From NCBI RefSeq assembly GCF_900230225.1, contig NZ_OCNH01000005.1, positions 186,001-250,000 on the forward strand: a stretch of 64,000 nucleotides of DNA, in the 5' to 3' direction. Below, one piece after another: positions 57,229-64,000 of this stretch; within the stretch, counting starts at the first letter, position 1; every line of letters begins with the position of its first letter. Source of the DNA: Spirosoma fluviale. GTDB lineage: Bacteria > Bacteroidota > Bacteroidia > Cytophagales > Spirosomataceae. Both the position numbers and the translations under genes were made by a program. The notes below the pieces were generated by a model. That model was given only the letters and a program-made list of their open reading frames with translations. It made no database searches and was not told where the DNA came from.

Positions 57229-58629
57229 ATGCGTCGACTCATTATTACTCTGTTAAGTTTAGTGACCTGTTTAAAAGTAGGTAAAAGCCAGCCGGTTTTA
57301 TCGCAGGAACAGCTTCGGGCCGATCTGAACCAGATGCGTACTGTGCTGGAATCCTGGCATCCCGGCTATGCAAATTACCAATCGCAGGGTAGTCTCTATC
57401 AAAAGTTTGAAACAATTGGCCGTCAGATTGAGCAGCCCATGACGGCCCGGCAGTTTATGCGTATTGCCCGGGTAGCGTCGGCGCAATTACAATGCCTGCA
57501 CACAACGATCTCGCTGCCCGCCAGTGACTATCGGTCCATAAAGCCCGCCACAACCGTCTTCCCGATCAACGTTTTCCTGACCCCTTCCAATCAACTCGTC
57601 AATCGCGACACGGGCGATACCATCCGGCAAATCAACGGACGTTCGGCCAAAGTCATTGCTGATAGCCTGCAACTCTATTTCAGTAGTGACGGTCCCAATT
57701 CATCCCTGAAACGCTGGGCGGTTAACCGACAGTTCTCATCGCTATACGCGGTCCGTTTCGGCCTGGCCGACAGCGTACAACTAACGGTTGTTTCAACCAA
57801 AGGAGACGTGAGGGATATTCGGATGGCCAGCAAAGCCAAAGCAGATTCACCACCGGCGTATCTGGCCGACCAGCCGCATCGGGTTTTGTACCGGAGTACC
57901 CATTTTGCGCTTTATACGCTTTATAACCAGCCCGATGTGGCGGTACTGCAACTGCGTTCCGTAGGCGGTTTGCTGGATCATTTCAAGCTGAACCGAGCTA
58001 TCCGGTTGCTTCAGAAACAGTCGATTCGACAGTTGGTGCTTGATGTGCGCAACAATACGGGTGGGCGGATCTGGACGGCCACAAGCTTGCTGAAACGACT
58101 GCTTCCGCAACCGACAACGCTGGCGTTTGAGCGGTATCGAAGGGCCAGCGGACGGGCATCGATTGGCTTGGGCAATCAATTGTTACGAGTTGTCTATAAC
58201 GCCAAACTAACCCTACGAATGCCGGTAAGCCGGACGGAGCAGCGGGTACGCTACACCTACACGATACAACCCAAACGACAGCAGTTTGCCGGCCAGTTAA
58301 CGGTCTTAACCAATGGCGGGACAGCCTCTGCGGCTTCGTTAATCGCGGCCTACCTACGCGAACAGAACCGGGCTACATTTATTGGCGAAGAGACCGGAGG
58401 AAGCCGGTTTGTGAGTGCTGGTATGCAGGTGCCTACCCTTCGGCTGAGCAATTCAGGTTTACAATTCAGAGTACCCATGTTTCAGGTAATACACACAACC
58501 CGACTGCTAAACGACGGCCACGGCGTTCAGCCCGACGTAGTTGTGAACGAATATGCATCCGGTAAAGATTTGATCATGCAGAAAGCACTCGAAAGGCCTG
58601 CCCAATCGAGTAAGCTTATCACCGAATGA
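57229..58629 (+). CDS. S41 family peptidase
   Basis: 466 residues. Signal peptide MRRLIITLLSLVTCLKVGKS, cleaved near QPV. Propeptide-like helical region to about 110. The S41 fold follows: VLDVRNNTGGRIWTATSLLK, then LTVLTNGGTASAASLIAAYL with Ser367 as nucleophile, and FIGEETGGSR. No PDZ domain is evident (about 110-200 might be a degenerate one). Unlike CtpA, a clear catalytic Lys is not obvious from sequence. The upstream DUF2306-like gene lies 2 bases away. Confidence 0.88.
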   Translation: MRRLIITLLSLVTCLKVGKSQPVLSQEQLRADLNQMRTVLESWHPGYANYQSQGSLYQKFETIGRQIEQPMTARQFMRIARVASAQLQCLHTTISLPASDYRSIKPATTVFPINVFLTPSNQLVNRDTGDTIRQINGRSAKVIADSLQLYFSSDGPNSSLKRWAVNRQFSSLYAVRFGLADSVQLTVVSTKGDVRDIRMASKAKADSPPAYLADQPHRVLYRSTHFALYTLYNQPDVAVLQLRSVGGLLDHFKLNRAIRLLQKQSIRQLVLDVRNNTGGRIWTATSLLKRLLPQPTTLAFERYRRASGRASIGLGNQLLRVVYNAKLTLRMPVSRTEQRVRYTYTIQPKRQQFAGQLTVLTNGGTASAASLIAAYLREQNRATFIGEETGGSRFVSAGMQVPTLRLSNSGLQFRVPMFQVIHTTRLLNDGHGVQPDVVVNEYASGKDLIMQKALERPAQSSKLITE

Positions 58630-58637
58630 CCGTAGCG

Positions 58638-59273
58638 TCAGTGGCTCATCAGTTGTTTTACCACTGGCAATGCCTGTTTGGCCCACTGCTTCATTTGCTT
58701 TCCCGAGTAATGAAGTCCGTCCGATGCGAACTGACTTTCGTCGCCGGTGGCGGAGCGGGTCAGGGGGGTGATGTCGACATACGCAATACCGGCCTTCCCA
58801 CATTCTTCCTTCACCAGGGTGTTGAACTGGTCGATTTCGCGGGTAATTTTGGTCCTGTCCCGATCAGCCGCAAACGGAGAATCGCCCCAGTCTGGAATAG
58901 ACAATACAAAAACATGTGCCGACTCGCCACCGGCAAACTGAGTGGCCGTTTGCAGTAATTCCCGGAATTCTGTCCGATACTGGTCCAGGCCCTGTTCCCG
59001 GTACTGATTATTGACGCCAATCAGCAGCGAAACCAGATGGTAGGTTTTCTGATTTCCGTTGATGTTGATCGCTTCCTGCAATTCGGCCGTGGTCCAGCCT
59101 GTTTTGGCAATAATATCCGGATTGGTTATAGCGAGACCTTCCTCCCGCAGCATCCCGGCCAATTGAACGCTCCATCGCTCTACTTCGAACACACTCTCGC
59201 CAATAGTATACGAATCGCCGAGGGATAAAAACGTGTATTTGGCCTCCGGCGCGGTTGGGTTAACGCTGCTCAT
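58638..59273 (-). CDS. SGNH/GDSL hydrolase
   Basis: 211 residues, no signal peptide seen. SGNH blocks: LSLGDSYTIGE (Ser21), TAELQEA for block II, LLIGVNNQYR (Asn) for block III, and SDGLHYSG (Asp185, His188). It is an esterase or acetyl-hydrolase of unknown target, possibly of sugars. Its ATG overlaps the stop of the MFS transporter gene (TGATG), so they are co-translated. It converges with the S41 gene, 8 bases apart. Confidence 0.9.
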   Translation of the reverse strand: MSSVNPTAPEAKYTFLSLGDSYTIGESVFEVERWSVQLAGMLREEGLAITNPDIIAKTGWTTAELQEAININGNQKTYHLVSLLIGVNNQYREQGLDQYRTEFRELLQTATQFAGGESAHVFVLSIPDWGDSPFAADRDRTKITREIDQFNTLVKEECGKAGIAYVDITPLTRSATGDESQFASDGLHYSGKQMKQWAKQALPVVKQLMSH

Positions 59274-60583
59274 CAGGCTTTTAACGTGCTTTTTTGATCG
59301 CGCAAATTAATTGAAAAGGGTTTCATGGCTGGAACCAGTAAATGAATGCTCAGTAAAGCGATAAGGTAAGCGCTTCCACACACAACAAAAAGGATGTTGT
59401 AGCCAGTTGCGATACTGCCTATTGCCTTATAGGAATCCAGCAGAGAACCGACCAGTAGCGGAAAGAGTAAACCCCCAATTGAGCCAGCCATACCACCTAT
59501 TCCCACAACCGAACTCACGGCTTTTTGAGGGAATAAATCCGAAACGAGTGTAAACAGATTGGCGCTCCAGGCCTGATGCGCTGCAACGGCCAGTCCGAGT
59601 AACGCAATCACCTGCCAGAGATCGGTTGCAAACTGAATGGCCATAATGGGAACAATACAAAGGGCAAATACCAGCATCGACGCTTTGCGTGCCCAGTTAA
59701 CGGACCATCCTTTCCCCAAGAAATAACCGGAGATATAACCGCCCCCCACGCTTCCAATAGTGGCAGACGAATAGATCAGAATGAGGGGTAAGCTGGGCTT
59801 GGTTAGATTGATCTGGAAGGTAGATGCTAAAAAGGAAGGAAGCCAGAACAGAAAAAACCACCAGACCGGATCTGTTAAAAGTTTTCCGAGGATGAAAGCC
59901 CAGGTCTGCCGACGGTTCAATAGGTCGAGCCATTTAAGCGGAGGCTCAACGGTATTCGTTGGGATAGCTTCGCTAACGTAGTCCCGTTCTTCAGGCGAGA
60001 TTTTTTTGTGAAGACTCGGCTTTTCATAGTACATCCACCAGAAGATCAGCCAGATAAAGCCGATGGCTCCGGTAGCCAGAAAAGCCGCCTGCCAACCATA
60101 CTGCCCCAGAATCCAGGGGACCATGAGCGGAGCAACAACGGCCCCAATGTTAGTGCCTGAGTTAAAAATGCCCGTAGCAAACGCCCGGTCCTTCTGCGGA
60201 AACCATTCGGTAACCGTTTTAATAGAGGCCGGAAAATTTCCGCCTTCGCCTAACCCCAGCAGGGCTCTGAAAACGCCGAAACCAAACGTACTGCTGGCCG
60301 CAGCATGAAGCATGGCCCCAATACTCCAGACAAAGACGGATAGACTGTATCCGATTCTGGCACCAATCCGATCAATTGCCCAGCCAAAACCAATGAAACT
60401 GAGCGCGTAGGCACCCTGAAACGCCATAACGATATGGCTGTAGTCCGTTTCAGTCCACACAAATACTTTTTCCAATGTCGGTTTAAGCAGACTGATAACC
60501 TGCCGATCCAGGTAATTAATCGTGGTAGCTACAAAAAGCAAAGCGGTCATCTGCCATCGGTAGCTGGTTGGGAATTTAGGCAT
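59273..60583 (-). CDS. MFS transporter, hexuronate/ACS type
   Basis: 436 residues, 12 hydrophobic segments. INYLDRQVISLLKPTLEK and GFGWAIDRIGARIGYSLSV are hallmark loops of the anion:cation symporter (ExuT-like) branch; RALLGLGEGGNFPASIKTVT, FNSGTNIGAVVAPLMVPWI and PQKAVSSVVGIGGMAGSIGG follow. The branch imports hexuronates and related sugar acids with protons. Its place between the GDSL hydrolase and a Gfo/Idh/MocA oxidoreductase supports a sugar-derived substrate. Confidence 0.9.
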   Translation of the reverse strand: MPKFPTSYRWQMTALLFVATTINYLDRQVISLLKPTLEKVFVWTETDYSHIVMAFQGAYALSFIGFGWAIDRIGARIGYSLSVFVWSIGAMLHAAASSTFGFGVFRALLGLGEGGNFPASIKTVTEWFPQKDRAFATGIFNSGTNIGAVVAPLMVPWILGQYGWQAAFLATGAIGFIWLIFWWMYYEKPSLHKKISPEERDYVSEAIPTNTVEPPLKWLDLLNRRQTWAFILGKLLTDPVWWFFLFWLPSFLASTFQINLTKPSLPLILIYSSATIGSVGGGYISGYFLGKGWSVNWARKASMLVFALCIVPIMAIQFATDLWQVIALLGLAVAAHQAWSANLFTLVSDLFPQKAVSSVVGIGGMAGSIGGLLFPLLVGSLLDSYKAIGSIATGYNILFVVCGSAYLIALLSIHLLVPAMKPFSINLRDQKSTLKA

Positions 60584-60615
60584 TGGGAAAGTGGTGTTAA
60601 ATGGTAGGGTTCTCT

Positions 60616-61659
60616 TCAGAAGGGCAGTGTTCGTCCTTCCAGGCTGCTTTGTTGGGCGAGGGCAATGACACGGGCAATTTGTCGTATCTCATGGGGTTTT
60701 ACCATCGGCTCGGCCCCGTCGACAAGGGAAGCATGCAGGCCCTCGTAAAAGGCGCCATATGTACCGACAAGGCTTTCAATCTGTTCTGATTGCCCGTTGG
60801 CGGTGAGTGTACCCCAACGATCGGTTGGTTCGTAGCCGAATGATGGCTCGTTGGGGAGCCTATTTTTCCGTAGTTCTTCTTCCTGAACATCCAGCCCACC
60901 TTTGACGAATGAACCCGCCGTACCGTGAACGCTAAAACGAAGTTGATTCTGGTGCATCATCAGACTCGACTTGAGCGTCACTTGTTTACCCGTATAGCCA
61001 AGCCGGATGGTAAACAAGTCTTCGATCCTGCTGTTGGGCCGTACAATCCTGACCTCTGCCGAAACGGATTCTGGCTTGCCGAATAACTGGAGTGCCTGAT
61101 CGATCAGGTGAGGCCCGAGGTTATAGAGACTGCCCCGTCCTTCGCCCGGCTGCTCTTTCCATGATTGATTGCGACTGTCCACCGGCATCAGCCGATCATA
61201 GCGGGCTTCATAATCAAGTACGTCTCCCAATCGACTTTCGTCAATCAATTGTTTGACCGTCAGAAAATCAGAATCCCAGCGTCGGTTCTGGTAGGCGGTA
61301 GCCATCAATCCTCTTTTTTCGGCGAGTTCGAGCAACTGATCGGTTTCGGATTCATTCGTGGCAAAGGGTTTCTCGACAACAACATGCTTATTGTGCTCCA
61401 GAGCAGCCTTTGCATACTGGAAATGAGTTTCGTTGGGTGAACAGATAAAAATCAGTTGAATGGAGTCGTCGGCAAACAGCTCGTCGGCGGTAGATACCGT
61501 GCTTAATCCGGGGTCAAAGGTGGCCACTTCATCCGGGCGGCTGGTGACTACCTTTCGTAACTCAAAACCGGGGTGTGTCGATAAGAAGGGCGCGTGGAAA
61601 TAGCGGCCCGATAAACCGAACCCCACCAGACCGACCGTTATTTTTTGCTGGGATATCAT
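60616..61659 (-). CDS. Gfo/Idh/MocA family oxidoreductase
   Basis: 347 residues. N-terminal Rossmann domain: VGLVGFGLSGRYFHAPFL, FICSPNETHFQYAKAALEHN, VVEKPFATNESETDQLLE, containing the EKP catalytic Lys. The C-terminal domain has DVLDYEARYDRLMP, YNLGPHLIDQALQLFGKPES and QIARVIALAQQSSLEG. It oxidises or reduces a sugar with NAD(P). It precedes the MFS transporter by 32 bases and likely starts the operon. Confidence 0.92.
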   Translation of the reverse strand: MISQQKITVGLVGFGLSGRYFHAPFLSTHPGFELRKVVTSRPDEVATFDPGLSTVSTADELFADDSIQLIFICSPNETHFQYAKAALEHNKHVVVEKPFATNESETDQLLELAEKRGLMATAYQNRRWDSDFLTVKQLIDESRLGDVLDYEARYDRLMPVDSRNQSWKEQPGEGRGSLYNLGPHLIDQALQLFGKPESVSAEVRIVRPNSRIEDLFTIRLGYTGKQVTLKSSLMMHQNQLRFSVHGTAGSFVKGGLDVQEEELRKNRLPNEPSFGYEPTDRWGTLTANGQSEQIESLVGTYGAFYEGLHASLVDGAEPMVKPHEIRQIARVIALAQQSSLEGRTLPF

Positions 61660-61740
61660 ACAGTTAACGCAAGCAACAGGAGTTTAGTCGTTGTCATTTA
61701 CCCGTTGCTCAGCGTTAATGAAGACATTTTAAATGATCTT

Positions 61741-61917
61741 TTACTTAAATTCTGCATTCTGAGCCACTTTTAAATCTTTTAACAGAGCAGGCACCAGGGT
61801 GTAAGGGTCGTACGGTTTGTTTTTGACGTACAAGGTTTCAACAGGGATACAGCCCCGGTAACCACTTTTTTTCAGAATCTTCATCAGGCGGGGAATATTG
61901 GTGAAAATATCGCTGCC
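61741..61917 (-). pseudogene. 3' remnant of a sugar phosphate isomerase/epimerase gene
   Basis: On the minus strand the last 58 codons before the TAA at 61741-61743 read GSDIFTNIPRLMKILKKSGY, RGCIPVETL and KPYDPYTLVPALLKDL. This is the C-terminal end of the xylose-isomerase-like TIM-barrel family, as found in Cytophagales sugar loci. No homologous sequence continues upstream of about 61917: the frame runs on through low-complexity codons (YSLFGI, then IFFIRFY) with no start, so the first four fifths of the gene are missing. The rest of the gap to prfB (61918-62189) contains only the prfB terminator. It borders the Gfo/Idh/MocA gene, in line with a former sugar operon. Confidence 0.65.
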
Positions 61918-62068
61918 AATCCCAAATAGGCTGTAAAAACGGATGAAAAAAATAGGGTATATACTGGAGAGGGGATAATAAATACCTGATGAGCAATACC
62001 CCTTCCGTTTGGGCCGGTATAGACCGCTGTTGGTTTGCTGCCTATGGTAAGGTAAATGTGAAAGTTCG

Positions 62069-62113
62069 GAAAAAAATTAATGCCGCCCACCACCAAAGAG
62101 GGTAATGGGCGGC
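62069..62113 (-). terminator. Intrinsic terminator of prfB
   Basis: On the minus strand GCCGCCCA (62113-62106) pairs with TGGGCGGC (62089-62082), followed by ATTAATTTTTTT. It lies about 80 bases after the prfB stop. Confidence 0.75.
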
Positions 62114-62189
62114 AGACTTTCTGCACTAACTGCGCATTGACTCTATAGTAGACATGTCCCGTTACCAGGCAAATCCATACGGCCAGGAC

Positions 62190-63267
62190 TTACTCCTGCT
62201 CCAGCAGAAACGCCTTGATAAACGGGTCGAGGTCGCCATCGAGTACGGCTTCCGTGTTCGACGTCTGGTAACCGGTACGGTGGTCCTTCACCCGACGGTC
62301 ATCGAGGACGTACGAACGGATTTGCGAACCCCACTCAATCTTTTGCTTGCTGGCTTCTACTTCGGCCCGGGCGGCATTGCGTTTCTGAACCTCAATTTCG
62401 TATAGCTTGGACTTGAGCAGTCGAATGGCCACTTCTTTGTTCTGCAATTGGCTCCGTTCCTGCTGACATTCGATAATCAGGCCGGATGGTTTGTGTTTGA
62501 GACGAACGGCCGTTTCAACTTTGTTTACGTTCTGGCCACCCGCACCCCCCGACCGGAATGTATCCCAGTCAATATCCGCCGGATTTACTTCAATGTTGAT
62601 CGTATCGTCAATCAATGGATACGCATAAACGGAGGCAAATGATGTATGCCGACGGGCGTTGGAATCGAACGGCGAAATACGCACCAGCCGGTGAACGCCG
62701 TTCTCGGATTTCAAAAATCCATAGGCCAGCGGACCATCGACTTCAATCGTGGCGGATTTAATGCCCGCCGTATCGCCTTCCTGATAATCGACCTGCTTCA
62801 GTCCGTAGCCGTGTTTTTCGGCCCAGCGCATGTACATCCGGTACAGCATATCGGCCCAGTCCTGGCTTTCTGTACCACCTGCCCCAGCGTTTATTTCGAG
62901 AACGGCGCTAAGCTGGTCCTCTTCATTACCGAGCATTTTCTTGAGTTCGAGTTCTTCGAGGGTAGTAGTCACCTTGCGGCCCTCTTCGTCGACCTCTTCT
63001 TCCGTTACATCGCCCGCTTCGTAAAATTCAAACAAGGTTTCGAGGTCGCCGAACTGGCTGTTCAATTTCTCGTAGCCGGTGGTCCAGCCTTTCAGGCCGC
63101 GTACCTGTTTCATGACGCCTTCGGCACGGGCCGCATCGGTCCAAAACTCAGGTTGAAATGTTTGCTGTTCGAGTTCAGCTAGTTGTTCTTTCTTATTATC
63201 GTAGTCAAAGATACCCCCTCAGGGCCTCTACTCTGGCTCTCAAGTCGGTCAACTGGTCGGTTGTCAT
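62190..63267 (-). CDS. prfB: Peptide chain release factor 2, programmed +1 frameshift
   Basis: 358 residues after one +1 shift. The ATG at 63267 opens a 20-codon frame (MTTDQLTDLRARVEALRGYL) ended by TGA at 63205-63207. Just before it is AGGGGG TAT CTT TGA C, the same sequence as the E. coli prfB shift site, with the SD-like AGGGGG at 63214-63219. Skipping one base gives L-D-Y-D-N and continues into the main body. This carries the RF2 features: the coiled domain, the SPF stretch near the codon-recognition loop (RISPFDSNARR), and RSGGAGGQNVNK with the GGQ that triggers peptide release. RF2 terminates at UGA and UAA; the shift lets it control its own level. A reading that starts at an internal Met (63113) would lack the first 51 residues. 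Confidence 0.95.
63205..63219 (-). promoter_or_regulatory. prfB frameshift site
   Basis: On the minus strand AGGGGGTATCTTTGA is the programmed shift signal. The internal SD-like AGGGGG, three bases before the slippery CTT, is followed by the TGA read by the factor itself. Confidence 0.93.
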
Positions 63268-63301
63268 GAACTTGTCGTACTTGTTTGAAAAATTGGATTT
63301 T

Positions 63302-63396
63302 GACACAGAGATGCACCAAGGAGCACAAAGAGACACTAAGGTATTTTTCTAATCTTTCTCTGTGAGTCTCTGTGCTCCTTGGTGCATCTCTGTGTC
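63302..63396. repeat. Palindrome GACACAGAGATGCACCAAGG family
   Basis: Arms 63302-63334 and 63366-63396 match as reverse complements, with one two-base indel. The type (CACAGAG with GTGCTCC or CACGGAG words) is like the palindrome at 45391-45447. It lies in the divergent region of prfB and lpdA. Confidence 0.8.
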
Positions 63397-63461
63397 GTAC
63401 CACAAAGATAGAACAAAACAAGCTGGGGTAAGGGTTTACGTCGGGTATCAACTTTTCAGCC

Positions 63462-63469
63462 TACCTTTG
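63462..63469 (+). promoter_or_regulatory. -7 box (TACCTTTG) of lpdA promoter
   Basis: Exact TAnnTTTG. TTTA (63435-63438), 23 bases before it, might be the -33 element. A leader of about 50 bases leads to the ATG at 63527. Confidence 0.55.
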
Positions 63470-63526
63470 CGTTCTCTTTTTAAGACGAGTTTATTTATTC
63501 ATTCTACATTATTCATTCATTAACTA

Positions 63527-64000
63527 ATGGCTTCACAGTACGATGTAATCGTTGTGGGTAGCGGGCCGGGCGGCTATGTGGCCGCTATCCGGGCGTCGCA
63601 GTTGGGTCTGAAAACGGCCGTCATCGAGCGCGAAAGCCTCGGCGGCATTTGTCTGAACTGGGGCTGTATCCCAACCAAAGCCCTGCTGAAATCGGCGCAG
63701 GTTTTTGAATATATCAAGCACTCGGCAGATTATGGGATCACCATTTCGGGCGAGTCGAAAGCTGATTTTGGTGCCGTCATCAAGCGGAGCCGTGGCGTTG
63801 CCGACAGCATGAGCAAAGGTGTTCAGTTCTTGATGAAAAAGAACAAGATTGATGTCATCAACGGCTTTGGTAAAGTAAAAGCAGGTAAAAAAGTAGAGGT
63901 AACGGCTGCCGATGGTACCGTTACGACCTACGATGCTAAACATATTATCATTGCTACCGGAAGCCGTGCCCGTCAATTGCCCAGCGTCCCCATTGATGGG
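63527..64000 (+). CDS. lpdA: Dihydrolipoyl dehydrogenase, 3' end outside window
   Basis: 158 codons, open to the end of the window. It begins with MASQYDVIVVGSGPGGYVAA, the FAD-binding loop, then GGICLNWGCIPTKALLKSA, whose two Cys form the redox disulphide, and a second FAD-contact IIIATGSRARQLP. It is the E3 component of the pyruvate and 2-oxoglutarate dehydrogenase complexes (and glycine cleavage), using NAD to re-oxidise lipoyl groups. The gene runs on past base 64000. It is divergent from prfB, about 260 bases apart. Confidence 0.95.
   Translation, partial: MASQYDVIVVGSGPGGYVAAIRASQLGLKTAVIERESLGGICLNWGCIPTKALLKSAQVFEYIKHSADYGITISGESKADFGAVIKRSRGVADSMSKGVQFLMKKNKIDVINGFGKVKAGKKVEVTAADGTVTTYDAKHIIIATGSRARQLPSVPIDG

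Noticed and set aside
61884..62126. 80-residue minus-strand ORF (MQKVCRPLPSLVVGGINFFP...)
   Set aside because: It overlaps the prfB terminator and the better-supported isomerase remnant in another frame; it has no family features.
63533..63976. 147-residue minus-strand ORF at the right edge
   Set aside because: The plus strand encodes the clear N-terminal part of dihydrolipoyl dehydrogenase over the same bases.

Overview
This 64 kb window is a stretch of ordinary chromosome from a Gram-negative bacterium of the phylum Bacteroidota, most likely order Cytophagales and close to Spirosoma (the genus is an inference). The evidence is promoters of the TTTG / TAnnTTTG type, start codons with little sign of Shine-Dalgarno sequences, a GT3-type glycogen synthase, a TonB-dependent receptor paired with a DUF4249 lipoprotein, an S46 dipeptidyl-peptidase, GH97 and DUF1080 sugar enzymes, a DUF6089 outer-membrane protein and LytTR regulation. 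No tRNA, rRNA, CRISPR array, prophage or intact insertion sequence was seen.

Layout. 1-3.4 kb: end of a MORN/YwqK-like protein, a TPR protein and a DEAD-box helicase with a 30-bp perfect hairpin just before its start. 3.4-12.7 kb: fructosamine kinase, anmK, mogA, an A+T-rich DUF6932 pair, glycogen synthase, glycosylasparaginase, purU, cutC, a DUF2795 protein and a carotenoid hydroxylase. 12.9-19.6 kb: AlbA_2 protein, OPT transporter, P1 peptidase, the CbpA/CbpM chaperone pair and a DUF6265 protein. 19.7-28.6 kb: a tricorn-like protease, Crp-type regulator, small enzymes, a DUF1080 hydrolase and a beta-propeller lipoprotein. 28.8-31.4 kb: a clearly A+T-rich island with a divergent protein kinase and an HExxH lipoprotein. 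31.6-35.3 kb: a sugar block (DUF1080, GH97, lactonase). 35.6-40.1 kb: OmpA lipoprotein, lspA, proline dehydrogenase and a DAHP synthase-chorismate mutase. 40.4-51.5 kb: DUF4249/TonB receptor pair, type II NADH dehydrogenase, S46 and S9 exopeptidases, DinB. 51.7-58.6 kb: NUDIX, an FCY1-like deaminase, DUF6089, polyprenyl synthase, rhomboid, LytTR regulator and S41 peptidase. 58.6-64 kb: GDSL hydrolase, MFS transporter, Gfo/Idh/MocA oxidoreductase, the tail of a lost sugar isomerase, prfB with its programmed frameshift and the start of lpdA.

How it works together. The gene content fits an aerobic heterotroph that takes up and breaks down peptides (P1, tricorn-like, S46, S9 and S41 peptidases, OPT uptake) and sugars (GH97, DUF1080, lactonase, MFS plus Gfo/Idh/MocA). 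The unusual content lies in the gaps between genes: several families of long, almost perfect palindromes, one of them a nested two-level element whose core is flipped between its two copies, and two low-GC insertions carrying uncharacterised genes.
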